Notes: generated from the sequence alone by a model not told the origin. Shown: positions 1 to 5,013, counted from the stretch's first letter. The stretch is DNA of 5,013 nt from Treponema sp. (GCA_009780285.1 WRAL01000142.1:1-5013); one strand, 5' to 3'. A program made the numbers and translations.

Positions 1-815
1 GAAAAAAGCCGGGGCTGAAGCTCCGGAATCGAAATCCCGTGATCCGGGCAGGAATTTTTTTGCGAGAAAAAATGTTCCTCCGGCGCGCCATCAGCGCCCG
101 GCGCCTGCGCAAGGACAAGCAAAAGCCCGTCCGAAGTTTCAAGCGCGGCCTCCACGGATTCCGCGATCCGCGTCCGCGCCTCGGCGCTTACGACAAGCCT
201 GTCGACGATAATCTCGATTGTGTGTTTTTTTTGCTTGTCCAGCCGGATCGAATCGTCAAGGTTTACCGGAACGCCGTCGACGCGCGCGCGAGCAAAGCCG
301 GCCTTTCGCGCGTCGTCAAGCACGTTCTTGTGCTCGCCCTTTCGCCCGCGCACAACCGGCGCAAGAAGCTGAACCTTCGCGCCCTTCCCCATCGCCATCA
401 CGCTTTCGATTATAGCGTCCACCGGCTGCTCGCGGATCTCGCGGCCGCAGACCGGGCAGTGCGGAACGCCGACCCGCGCGAAAAGAAGGCGATAGTAGTC
501 GTAAATCTCGGTGACGGTTCCCACGGTGGAGCGCGGGTTGCGGTGCGTGGTTTTCTGCTCGATGGAAATCGCCGGCGAAAGCCCCTCGATGTAGTCCAGG
601 TCCGGCTTGTCCATGCGGCCGAGAAACTGCCGCGCGTAGGCCGAAAGGCTTTCCACGTAGCGCCTCTGCCCCTCGGCGAAAATCGTGTCGAAGGCCAGCG
701 AGCTTTTGCCCGATCCGGAAAGCCCGGACACCACGATCAGCCTGTCCCGAGGCAGCTCCAAGTCTATATTTTTGAGGTTATGCTCCCGCGCGCCCCTGAT
801 TACCAGCTTGTCCAT
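1..815 (-). CDS. uvrA: UvrA, excinuclease ABC subunit A (N-terminal 271 residues, partial)
   Basis: UvrA is the ATP-dependent DNA-damage sensor of nucleotide excision repair; as a dimer it loads UvrB onto lesions in cytoplasmic DNA. The minus-strand frame reads MDKLVIRGAREHNLKNIDLE from the ATG at 815. The Walker A motif GLSGSGKSS is at residues 31-39, followed by the UvrA hallmarks EGQRRYVESLSAYARQFLG (49-66), SPAISIEQKTTHRNPRSTVG (80-99, Q-loop Q87) and TEIYDYYRLLFARVG (102-116). A CPVC pair is at 120-123 and KKHTIEIIVDR lies further on. The frame is open to the left edge, ending at LQPRLF just inside the first insertion/zinc region. The family is about 940 residues, so roughly 70% is missing, including the signature and Walker B motifs and the second nucleotide-binding domain. 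One oddity: the usual CxxC of the DNA-binding zinc module reads CPDH at 256-259. The gene diverges from rpoZ. Identification is secure; no clear SD is seen. Confidence 0.97.
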   Translation of the reverse strand, partial: MDKLVIRGAREHNLKNIDLELPRDRLIVVSGLSGSGKSSLAFDTIFAEGQRRYVESLSAYARQFLGRMDKPDLDYIEGLSPAISIEQKTTHRNPRSTVGTVTEIYDYYRLLFARVGVPHCPVCGREIREQPVDAIIESVMAMGKGAKVQLLAPVVRGRKGEHKNVLDDARKAGFARARVDGVPVNLDDSIRLDKQKKHTIEIIVDRLVVSAEARTRIAESVEAALETSDGLLLVLAQAPGADGAPEEHFFSQKNSCPDHGISIPELQPRLF

Positions 816-823
816 TCTCGCCC

Positions 824-829
824 ATGATA
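824..829 (-). promoter_or_regulatory. Candidate -10 element for uvrA (TATCAT)
   Basis: On the minus strand, TATCAT (5 of 6 matches to TATAAT) ends 8 bases before the uvrA ATG. No convincing -35 hexamer was found 16-18 bases upstream. If it is used, transcription would start within about two bases of the start codon, giving a nearly leaderless mRNA. Support is the hexamer and its position only. Confidence 0.3.
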
Positions 830-870
830 CAGGTTTTCGCCGGAAATGGGTAGCGCGCGGCGAAGGGCGC

Positions 871-899
871 TTTACACGAAGGCGCGTTTTGAGTATTCT
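871..899 (+). promoter_or_regulatory. Candidate sigma-70-type promoter for rpoZ-miaA
   Basis: TTTACA (871-876, 5 of 6 matches to TTGACA) and TATTCT (894-899, 4 of 6) are separated by exactly 17 bases. The expected start of transcription is near 905-907, which coincides with the A of the rpoZ ATG at 906. An alternative extended -10, TGGTATGAT (902-910), overlaps that ATG; its use would put the start at the second ATG (918) or leave rpoZ dependent on a different promoter. Only sequence matching supports this. Confidence 0.45.
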
Positions 900-905
900 T
901 ATGGT

Positions 906-1103
906 ATGATTTTTCCCATGCGTGAATTGATCGAGTACAAGGACAATATGTATGAGATTACGGCGGCCGCCTCGCGGAGGTCTTTTCAGCTTTCCATGCT
1001 TCTTGACGAGGAAATCAAGGACGATTTCGAGGGGAAGATGGTGGCGCTGGCCGCTCGGCAGGTTTTTTTGAAGGAAATTGAGTTCGCGCTTGAAGCCGAA
1101 TAG
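906..1103 (+). CDS. rpoZ: RNA polymerase omega subunit (short form)
   Basis: This 65-residue protein matches the omega/Rpb6 fold pattern. NMYEITAAASRRSFQLS (residues 14-30) aligns with the helix of E. coli omega that reads NRFDLVLVAARRARQM, and GKMVALAARQVFLKEIEF (43-60) aligns with the following conserved segment. Omega binds the beta-prime C-terminal region and assists assembly of RNA polymerase. The start at 906 gives MIFPMREL, which resembles omega N-termini recalled from spirochaetes. An in-frame ATG at 846 would add 20 Arg-rich residues with no SD and would span the likely promoter, so it was not chosen; ATG 918 is a further alternative. No SD precedes 906. The gene ends 12 bases before miaA, so the two are probably cotranscribed. 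At 65 residues it is shorter than E. coli omega (91). Confidence 0.85.
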   Translation: MIFPMRELIEYKDNMYEITAAASRRSFQLSMLLDEEIKDDFEGKMVALAARQVFLKEIEFALEAE

Positions 1104-1115
1104 CGCCGGCCGGAC

Positions 1116-2087
1116 ATGAGCGGCGCGACGACAATCGTTCCCATCGTTTTTGGCCCCACCGCTTCCGGCAAGACCGACGCGCTGTTGCGTATTTTCGCTC
1201 CGGGCGGGCTTTTTTCGGGCCGAGCGGAAGCGATCTGCGCCGATTCCATGCAGGCCTATCGCGGCATGGACATTGGCACGGCCAAACCTTCCGCCGGGGA
1301 ACGAGCGCTTCTTCCCCATCACCTAATCGACATCCTCGATCCCCGCGAGCAGTACTGCGTGGGGGACTTCGTTGTTCGCGCGCGCGCCGCCATAGCCGAG
1401 ATAGCCGGCCGTGGCGCGCTGCCGGTGGTTTCCGGCGGAACGGGCTTTTACCTTCGCAACCTTGTCCTTGGCCTGCCCGCCGCGCCCCCTTCCGACGAGG
1501 GAATTCGCCTGGCGCTGCAGGCCGATCTCGCAAGCCAGGGAGCTCGGGCCTTAATGGACGAGCTTGCGCGAAGCGACCCGGAAAGCGCGGCCAGAATCCA
1601 TCCAAACGACGAGTATCGCCTTCTTCGCGCGCTTGAAGTGCTGCGCCTTACCGGCCGGCCGCTCGGCGCGTTCAAGGCCAACGTCGCGGCTCCGGATGAC
1701 GGCGCTTTTCCCTTTCGCTTTGTCACCCTTGGCCTTTCCCGCCCGCGCGAGGAGCTGTACCGGCGCATAGACGAGCGCGCCCGCGCGATGTTCGCCGCCG
1801 GGCTGCCTGCGGAAGTGGCGGCCCTGCGCGACGCCGGCTACACGCCGCGCGATCCCGGCCTTCGCGCTATAGGCTACCGCGAGTTTTTCGTGGAGGAGGC
1901 CGGCGCCTTCAGGCTTTCCGCCGATACCTCGGGCCTTATGGAACTGGTGGCGATGAACACTCGGCGCTACGCCAAGCGCCAGGAAACCTTTGTCGCCTCG
2001 CTTCCCGGCGCCAGGCGCGTCCCGACCGGCCGCGACGACGAGGAAACGGCGCGCCTTCTATGGAAGGAATTGCGCGATTTTGTTTAG
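1116..2087 (+). CDS. miaA: tRNA dimethylallyltransferase MiaA
   Basis: MiaA transfers the dimethylallyl group of DMAPP to N6 of A37 in tRNAs that read UNN codons, the first step towards ms2i6A; it is cytoplasmic. All family motifs are present in the 323 residues: P-loop GPTASGKT (13-20), DSMQAYRGMDIGTAKP (43-58, with catalytic Asp43), HHLID (68-72), SGGTGFY (106-112, with Thr109 at the catalytic Thr position), IHPND and RLLRALEV (161-175), GYREF (253-257) and TRRYAKRQ (282-289). Length is typical. The C-terminus has QETF where many homologues have QLTW. The ATG lies 12 bases after the rpoZ stop with only a weak GGAC upstream, so translation probably depends on coupling to rpoZ. Base composition is very GC-rich. 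Identification is secure. Confidence 0.97.
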   Translation: MSGATTIVPIVFGPTASGKTDALLRIFAPGGLFSGRAEAICADSMQAYRGMDIGTAKPSAGERALLPHHLIDILDPREQYCVGDFVVRARAAIAEIAGRGALPVVSGGTGFYLRNLVLGLPAAPPSDEGIRLALQADLASQGARALMDELARSDPESAARIHPNDEYRLLRALEVLRLTGRPLGAFKANVAAPDDGAFPFRFVTLGLSRPREELYRRIDERARAMFAAGLPAEVAALRDAGYTPRDPGLRAIGYREFFVEEAGAFRLSADTSGLMELVAMNTRRYAKRQETFVASLPGARRVPTGRDDEETARLLWKELRDFV

Positions 2088-2089
2088 GG

Positions 2090-2106
2090 GCCGGCGCCAA
2101 GCCGGC
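2090..2106. other. Short GC hairpin between convergent miaA and toxin genes
   Basis: GCCGGC (2090-2095), a 5-base loop GCCAA, then GCCGGC (2101-2106) form a 6-bp all-GC stem three bases after the miaA stop. No T-run follows on either strand, so it is not a standard Rho-independent terminator. It could still slow polymerase or protect 3' ends between converging transcripts. GCCGGC is common in this GC-rich window, so chance is possible. Confidence 0.3.
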
Positions 2107-2139
2107 TGATAATCCAAAATTTCAACAAGCGCCATATCG

Positions 2140-2403
2140 TCATCTGTCCCCGTAGTGCGATTTGCAGGATGCGATGATCAACGACCCCTGCTCGACTTTA
2201 TATACAAGCCGATGCTTGCCTGTTATGCGCCTTGACCAAAATCCGGAGAGGTCACCGCGAAGAGGCTCGGGTTTTCCCCTGCCAATGAACGGCGTCCTGG
2301 CAATTTCCTTTATGAGGGAGCCTATTTTTTGGAAGACGGACATGTCCTCCGTTGCCCACAGTTGATAGTCGGCAAGAGCGGACTCGTGAAACAGGATTTT
2401 CAC
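2140..2403 (-). CDS. yoeB: YoeB-family mRNA interferase toxin
   Basis: YoeB toxins bind the 70S ribosome A site and cleave mRNA, arresting translation until sequestered by their antitoxin. The 87-residue protein is close to the length of E. coli YoeB (84) and aligns along its whole length: RTPFIGRGKPEPL (36-48), LSGFWSRRITGKHRLVY (52-68), then a β-strand reading SLIIASCKSHY (74-84). The catalytic residues fall at the same numbers as in E. coli YoeB: Glu46, Arg65, His83 and Tyr84. The start codon is GTG at 2403, and GTGA overlaps the antitoxin TGA stop by 4 bases. With no separate SD, translation is probably coupled to the antitoxin. GC content is lower than in flanking genes, consistent with horizontal acquisition. 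The toxin appears intact; activity is inferred from conserved residues. Confidence 0.94.
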   Translation of the reverse strand: MKILFHESALADYQLWATEDMSVFQKIGSLIKEIARTPFIGRGKPEPLRGDLSGFWSRRITGKHRLVYKVEQGSLIIASCKSHYGDR

Positions 2404-2615
2404 GGCAGACTGTCGATGGAGACCGCCGTCATGTTTTTGCCGTCCTTTATATCCTGGACGGCCGTGAGCAGTCGCTCGTCCTTAAGCAAGTACTCGGTTT
2501 CGTCCATCGCTTCCTGCACGAAAATCTCGATCCGTTTTTTAGGATAGCTTTGCTGAAGCGCGGTTACAAACTGCGGGGTCAGCTCATCGCTATTGAGAGT
2601 ATAGGTTGAAAACAT
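2400..2615 (-). CDS. Antitoxin partner of YoeB, not of recognisable YefM/Phd type
   Basis: This 71-residue protein lies directly upstream of the YoeB-like toxin and overlaps it by 4 bases, the standard antitoxin position. The N-terminal half (TYTLNSDEL, TPQFVTALQQSYP, KRIEIFVQE at residues 4-35) looks like strand-helix-strand and does not match the YefM/Phd N-terminus that normally pairs with YoeB. The C-terminal half is acidic and helical, DETEYLLKDERLLTAVQDI (38-56) followed by KDGKN. It resembles the toxin-wrapping tail of YefM (ETAYLL then a helix). Similar small antitoxins next to YoeB/RelE toxins are recalled from other genomes, but I cannot name a family. The role rests on position, size and the C-terminal pattern. 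The ATG at 2615 has only a weak AGGC upstream. By analogy the complex probably represses its own operon. Confidence 0.8.
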   Translation of the reverse strand: MFSTYTLNSDELTPQFVTALQQSYPKKRIEIFVQEAMDETEYLLKDERLLTAVQDIKDGKNMTAVSIDSLP

Positions 2616-2621
2616 GTCTAG

Positions 2622-2650
2622 AGCCTAACGCAGACTGGGCTTTTGCGCAA
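2622..2650 (-). promoter_or_regulatory. Weak candidate promoter of the toxin-antitoxin operon
   Basis: On the minus strand TTGCGC (2650-2645) and TAGGCT (2627-2622) are 17 bases apart, each matching 3 of 6 consensus positions. The -10 ends 6 bases before the antitoxin ATG. The perfect 8-base palindrome TTGCGCAA (2643-2650) overlaps the -35 and could be an operator half, but one such palindrome is easily due to chance. This is tentative, offered because the module must be transcribed from the 2616-2748 gap or from the divergent side. Confidence 0.18.
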
Positions 2651-2725
2651 GTCGGAAACAGGAGCTTGGCATTGGGGCGGCAACTCGCGCCGAAGCATCC
2701 GCCGGCAAAGCGCGCGCCGGCTTGG

Positions 2726-2754
2726 TTGACGCGCGAGCAAGGTTGCGCTAGAAT
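2726..2754 (+). promoter_or_regulatory. Sigma-70-type promoter of the ABC exporter gene
   Basis: TTGACG (2726-2731) and TAGAAT (2749-2754) each match 5 of 6 consensus positions and are separated by the optimal 17 bases. The predicted transcription start is near 2761, directly before the SD and about 14 bases ahead of the ATG at 2775. Sequence and geometry both fit well, making this the best promoter in the window. Confidence 0.72.
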
Positions 2755-2761
2755 ACCGCCC

Positions 2762-2769
2762 AAAGGAGG
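2762..2769 (+). promoter_or_regulatory. Strong Shine-Dalgarno sequence of the ABC exporter
   Basis: AAAGGAGG ends 5 bases before the ATG at 2775 and fixes that start. It contrasts with uvrA, rpoZ, miaA and the toxin-antitoxin genes, none of which has a comparable site. Confidence 0.85.
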
Positions 2770-2774
2770 GGGAC

Positions 2775-4706
2775 ATGCTGAAAACGGCCTTGCATTTCCT
2801 GCGTTTTGGATACGGGCGCTTGAGCCGCGCGAACAGGGCGCTGTTCTTTTCGGTGGCCGTCGCCGCGGCGCTTTCCCTTGCCGCCGCCGCCTTAATGCCC
2901 ATTCTGCAAAGGAACATGATCGAGGGCGCGCAGTCCGGCGAAATGCGCGGGCCTTTGGCGCTGGCCATGTTCGCGGCGAGCATTGTTGGCATTTTTTGCG
3001 TGGTTTACGAATCGCTTGCGCTTAACCGCCTTGGAAAGCGCGTGGTCAACCGCCTTCACAAGGAAATGATCGCCTCTGCGCTTCGCTACGGCAGCGCCGT
3101 TATCGAGACGCGCGGATCCGGCGGCTACCTTGCCAGCATGAACGGCGACGGCGAGGCCATATCGCGCCTGATGCAGACCAACTACTTTTCCGTCGCGCTT
3201 GTGTTCCTGCAAACTATTTTTGTCATAATAATCGCGTCAACATGGTCGCCGGTGTTCGTAGCCGTGGTTGCGCCGGTGTACGCGCTTTCGCTGTTGGGAA
3301 TTTTTATAGCGAATAAATTTTACGCTAAATACGCCGCGCTTGCGCGCGAAAATATGATGAAGGCGAATCCGGCCGCGCTGGAACGCCTGGAGAACCGGCT
3401 TTCAATTTTAGGCTTCGCCAACGCTTCCGCGATTGAGGCCGATCTTTTCGCCGACTTCGACGCGCGGGATTCCGCCTTTATCAAAAGAGGCATCGCAAGC
3501 GATCTTTCCGAATCGGTCGTCAGGGCGCTTCAAGCCGCCGGCTTAATCGCGCTCTTTTTATTGTCAATGAATCAAATAAGCGCCGGGAATTTGGGAATCG
3601 CGTCCTTCGTCGCCATGCTTTCGTATTACGCCGGCGTTTTCGTGCCTTTGTCCGCGGCGCAAAAATTGGCGCAGGGAATGGGCGACTACAAACTGCATTA
3701 CGACCGCATGGAGGACGCGCTTACAAAAACACCGATTGTGTTGCTGCCAAAATCGCGAGAGCTAACGTTCGAGGGCTGCGCCTTTTCTTACGGGGCCGGC
3801 GATTCTGGGCGCATCGAGGGCCTGAATCTAAGCATCGATCGCCGGCTTGGGCTTGTCGGGCTTTCCGGCGAGGGCAAGACGACCATCGTCAAAATCCTGA
3901 TGGGCCGCGTGGCGCCGCAAAACGGCGCCTGCCTTTTAGGCGGAGTCGAAACGGGCCGCGTTGCCAAGGCCGTCTTGCACTCGGCGCTGCGGCTTTACGG
4001 CCAGGACAACGAGCTTTTCGACGATACGCTTGAATACAACGTCGCGCTGAAAAAAATCCCTTTAAGCGAGGCCGAATATTCAAAGGCCGTTCGCGAGATC
4101 GAGGCGAATCTGCGCGAGGAGATCGCGCGAGCGGGAAAAGGCCGGCCGCGCGGACGGGCCGGCGAAACGATACAGGAGCTTTTCCTGCTCAACGACTGGC
4201 AAAGGGCAGACGCGGCGCTTTGGCGCGAGATCGACGCCGAGCTTTCCGGCGCGGGCGAAATGGCCGGCATGTTCGCCGAGCTTATCGCCGCGCGGAAATT
4301 TTACCGGAGCGAGCGCTACGAGGCGCTTCTTGACGACCTTGGAATCAGAGGCCTTGCCGGCAGGTCCTTCGGCCAGCATGGAAAAAATATTTCCGGCGGG
4401 GAAAAGAACAAAGTCTGCCTCGCGCGCTTCCTTCTGCCCGCGCAAAACGGCTTTTACGTGATTGACGAGCCTTTTACCGCCGTGGACGCGATTTCCGAGG
4501 AGCAGTGCCTTTCGGCCCTGCAAATGTATCTTGCCCGCTCAGCCGGCATCACGATTTCCCACAAGCTCAACGTGATCCGCGCGCTGTCCGACGAAATCGT
4601 CGTCCTAAACCAAGGCGCGATCTGCGAACGCGGCGAGCACGAGGCGCTGGTCCAAAGCGGCGGGCTTTACGCGGAACTTTACGGGAAATTTTTGGCGTTG
4701 AAATAG
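2775..4706 (+). CDS. ABC exporter half-transporter (fused membrane and ATPase domains) with an enlarged ATPase helical region
   Basis: The 643-residue protein has an N-terminal membrane domain with about six hydrophobic segments (roughly 22-42, 61-83, 138-156, 158-180, 249-266, 272-295) and a C-terminal ATPase domain. It probably works as an inner-membrane homodimeric exporter. ATPase motifs are all present: A-loop Tyr339, Walker A GLSGEGKT (362-369), Q-loop Gln410 in YGQDNELFDDT, signature ISGGE (539-543), Walker B YVIDE (561-565), D-loop AVD (569-571) and switch His596. The Q-loop to signature distance is 130 residues, against about 58 in MsbA or Sav1866, so some 70 residues (about 430-520) are inserted; they are Ala/Glu/Arg-rich and look helical. 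The start is set by a strong SD and its own promoter. There is no adjacent partner, peptidase, adaptor or substrate gene, so the cargo is unknown. Lipid, peptide or drug export are all possible. Confidence 0.92.
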   Translation: MLKTALHFLRFGYGRLSRANRALFFSVAVAAALSLAAAALMPILQRNMIEGAQSGEMRGPLALAMFAASIVGIFCVVYESLALNRLGKRVVNRLHKEMIASALRYGSAVIETRGSGGYLASMNGDGEAISRLMQTNYFSVALVFLQTIFVIIIASTWSPVFVAVVAPVYALSLLGIFIANKFYAKYAALARENMMKANPAALERLENRLSILGFANASAIEADLFADFDARDSAFIKRGIASDLSESVVRALQAAGLIALFLLSMNQISAGNLGIASFVAMLSYYAGVFVPLSAAQKLAQGMGDYKLHYDRMEDALTKTPIVLLPKSRELTFEGCAFSYGAGDSGRIEGLNLSIDRRLGLVGLSGEGKTTIVKILMGRVAPQNGACLLGGVETGRVAKAVLHSALRLYGQDNELFDDTLEYNVALKKIPLSEAEYSKAVREIEANLREEIARAGKGRPRGRAGETIQELFLLNDWQRADAALWREIDAELSGAGEMAGMFAELIAARKFYRSERYEALLDDLGIRGLAGRSFGQHGKNISGGEKNKVCLARFLLPAQNGFYVIDEPFTAVDAISEEQCLSALQMYLARSAGITISHKLNVIRALSDEIVVLNQGAICERGEHEALVQSGGLYAELYGKFLALK

Positions 4707-4760
4707 ATGGGGCTGCACGGCCTTTGGGATCTAGGGGCTTTGATCTGGGCAACTATGGGT

Positions 4761-4826
4761 GGAGTTTTGCGAAGCAAAACTCCGAGGCCAACGCGCCGTA
4801 GGCGCGTTGGCCCCGCCTCACGGCGG
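4761..4826. repeat. Three consecutive perfect hairpins in the intergenic region
   Basis: Three inverted repeats follow each other almost without gaps. The first is GGAGTTTTGC (4761-4770), loop GAA, GCAAAACTCC (4774-4783). The second is GGCCAACGCGCC (4786-4797), loop GTA, GGCGCGTTGGCC (4801-4812). The third is CCGCC (4813-4817), loop TCAC, GGCGG (4822-4826). Stems are 10, 12 and 5 bp with no mismatch. They begin 54 bases after the ABC stop and are not followed by a T-run, so a classic terminator is not indicated. A dispersed palindromic repeat or a 3'-end stabilising structure fits better. The rest of 4707-4929 holds no gene that I can support. Confidence 0.85.
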
Positions 4827-4910
4827 ATTGGTTCATTCTGCCGTTAAACTGGGGCGGACAAGACGGAAGCCCATGCCGCCGACCCAAGCAAAACGCGCTT
4901 TCTGGCCATC

Positions 4911-4919
4911 TGCTATAAT
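4911..4919 (+). promoter_or_regulatory. Extended -10 promoter element TGCTATAAT
   Basis: A consensus TATAAT (4914-4919) is preceded by TG plus one base, an extended -10 that can work without a -35; none is visible 16-18 bases upstream. It predicts a start near 4926, downstream of the AGGAGG at 4920-4925. If this promoter is used, that SD would be absent from the mRNA. The signal may therefore drive the next gene, or be fortuitous. Confidence 0.45.
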
Positions 4920-4925
4920 AGGAGG
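4920..4925 (+). promoter_or_regulatory. Consensus Shine-Dalgarno sequence of the 4930 ORF
   Basis: AGGAGG lies 4 bases before the ATG at 4930, slightly short spacing but a full consensus. It is the main reason to regard the short ORF as translated. It directly abuts the TATAAT element, so the two signals cannot both act on the same transcript. Confidence 0.55.
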
Positions 4926-4929
4926 CGCT

Positions 4930-5004
4930 ATGACTGAAAACACCGATACGCTGGGCGAGGCAACGCGCGGGCTTGACAATCCCGCCCCAGGCAGGGCAGA
5001 ATAA
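4930..5004 (+). CDS. Small ORF of 24 codons: leader peptide, microprotein or broken N-terminus
   Basis: The ATG at 4930 is preceded by AGGAGG and starts MTENTDTLGEATRGLDNP, ending APGRAE before TAA. The peptide is hydrophilic, without a membrane segment or Cys, and looks disordered. I do not recognise it. The stop is followed by CCC ATG ACA in the same frame, with the second ATG at 5008 and a weak AGGG about 11 bases before it. Three readings are possible: a leader peptide ahead of a gene beginning at 5008, the N-terminus of a longer gene interrupted by a nonsense change or sequencing error, or an untranslated stretch. It is not a run of one amino acid, so it does not look like a classical attenuation leader. 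The window ends 9 bases later, which prevents a decision. Confidence 0.4.
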   Translation: MTENTDTLGEATRGLDNPAPGRAE

Positions 5005-5013
5005 CCCATGACA

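Noticed and set aside
225..232. Run of eight A on the coding strand of uvrA as a programmed frameshift site
   Set aside because: It encodes the conserved QKKHT segment, the zero-frame phase does not fit the A-AAA-AAC heptamer, and the downstream frame stays UvrA, so no frameshift is needed.
39..827. Long plus-strand open frame (262 codons) opposite uvrA
   Set aside because: It is antisense to unmistakable UvrA sequence, is rich in Arg/His/Pro typical of a shadow frame in GC-rich DNA, and has no SD or recognisable motif.
846..905. Upstream in-frame ATG that would extend rpoZ by 20 residues
   Set aside because: The extension is Arg-rich and unlike omega N-termini, has no properly spaced SD, and covers the likely rpoZ promoter. 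ATG 906 gives the more family-like MIFPMREL start.
816..905. Possible LexA/SOS operator upstream of uvrA
   Set aside because: Neither the CTGT-N8-ACAG nor the GAAC-N4-GTTC pattern is present in the intergenic region.
1015..1605. Minus-strand open frame of 196 codons opposite miaA
   Set aside because: It is antisense to a complete MiaA, Arg/Pro-rich, without SD or family motifs.
4080..4523. Minus-strand open frame opposite the ABC exporter ATPase domain
   Set aside because: It is a shadow of the well-supported ABC gene; the long open frame reflects GC-rich third positions.
4761..4826. Rho-independent terminator for the ABC exporter
   Set aside because: The stems are strong, but no T-rich tract follows any of the three on either strand.
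4841..4913. Possible tRNA or small structured RNA before the 4930 ORF
   Set aside because: No cloverleaf or TψC-like motif could be traced; only a long-loop GGCGG/CCGCC match (4853-4857 with 4876-4880) is visible.
4759..4929. 57-codon upstream extension of the 4930 ORF through the hairpin block
   Set aside because: It would translate the palindromes, has no SD at its start, and an internal ATG at 4930 has a consensus SD.

Overview
The window comes from a GC-rich bacterial chromosome and holds ordinary genes in a compact layout. From left to right it contains the 5' end of uvrA (minus strand, running off the left edge), a short divergent intergenic region, a plus-strand rpoZ-miaA pair, a minus-strand YoeB-type toxin-antitoxin module, a plus-strand ABC exporter with its own sigma-70-like promoter, an intergenic block of three consecutive hairpins, and a tiny ORF with a strong ribosome binding site at the right edge. 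No rRNA, tRNA, CRISPR array, transposase or phage gene was seen.

The organism cannot be fixed from this sequence. The omega subunit is very short and begins MIFPMREL, followed by NMYEITAAASRR. From memory this resembles spirochaete omega proteins, so Spirochaetota is a tentative suggestion only. Most start codons lack a Shine-Dalgarno sequence, but two (the ABC exporter and the right-edge ORF) have a near-perfect one, so the lineage does use the anti-SD system.

uvrA (nucleotide excision repair damage sensor) and rpoZ-miaA (RNA polymerase omega; tRNA A37 prenylation) diverge from a 90-base gap that carries candidate -10 elements on both strands. Each lies so close to its start codon that the mRNAs may be leaderless or nearly so. 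The toxin-antitoxin module has visibly lower GC (about 51% in four counted 60-base rows, against about 72% in three rows of miaA) and opposes its neighbours, which suggests later acquisition. The ABC exporter is a complete half-transporter with all nucleotide-binding motifs, but it carries about 70 extra residues between the Q-loop and the signature motif.

The most unusual items are that ABC insertion, the perfect tandem hairpins at 4761-4826, the 24-codon ORF whose SD directly abuts a consensus TATAAT, and the antitoxin, which does not look like the usual YefM partner of YoeB. None amounts to clear evidence of a wholly new system.
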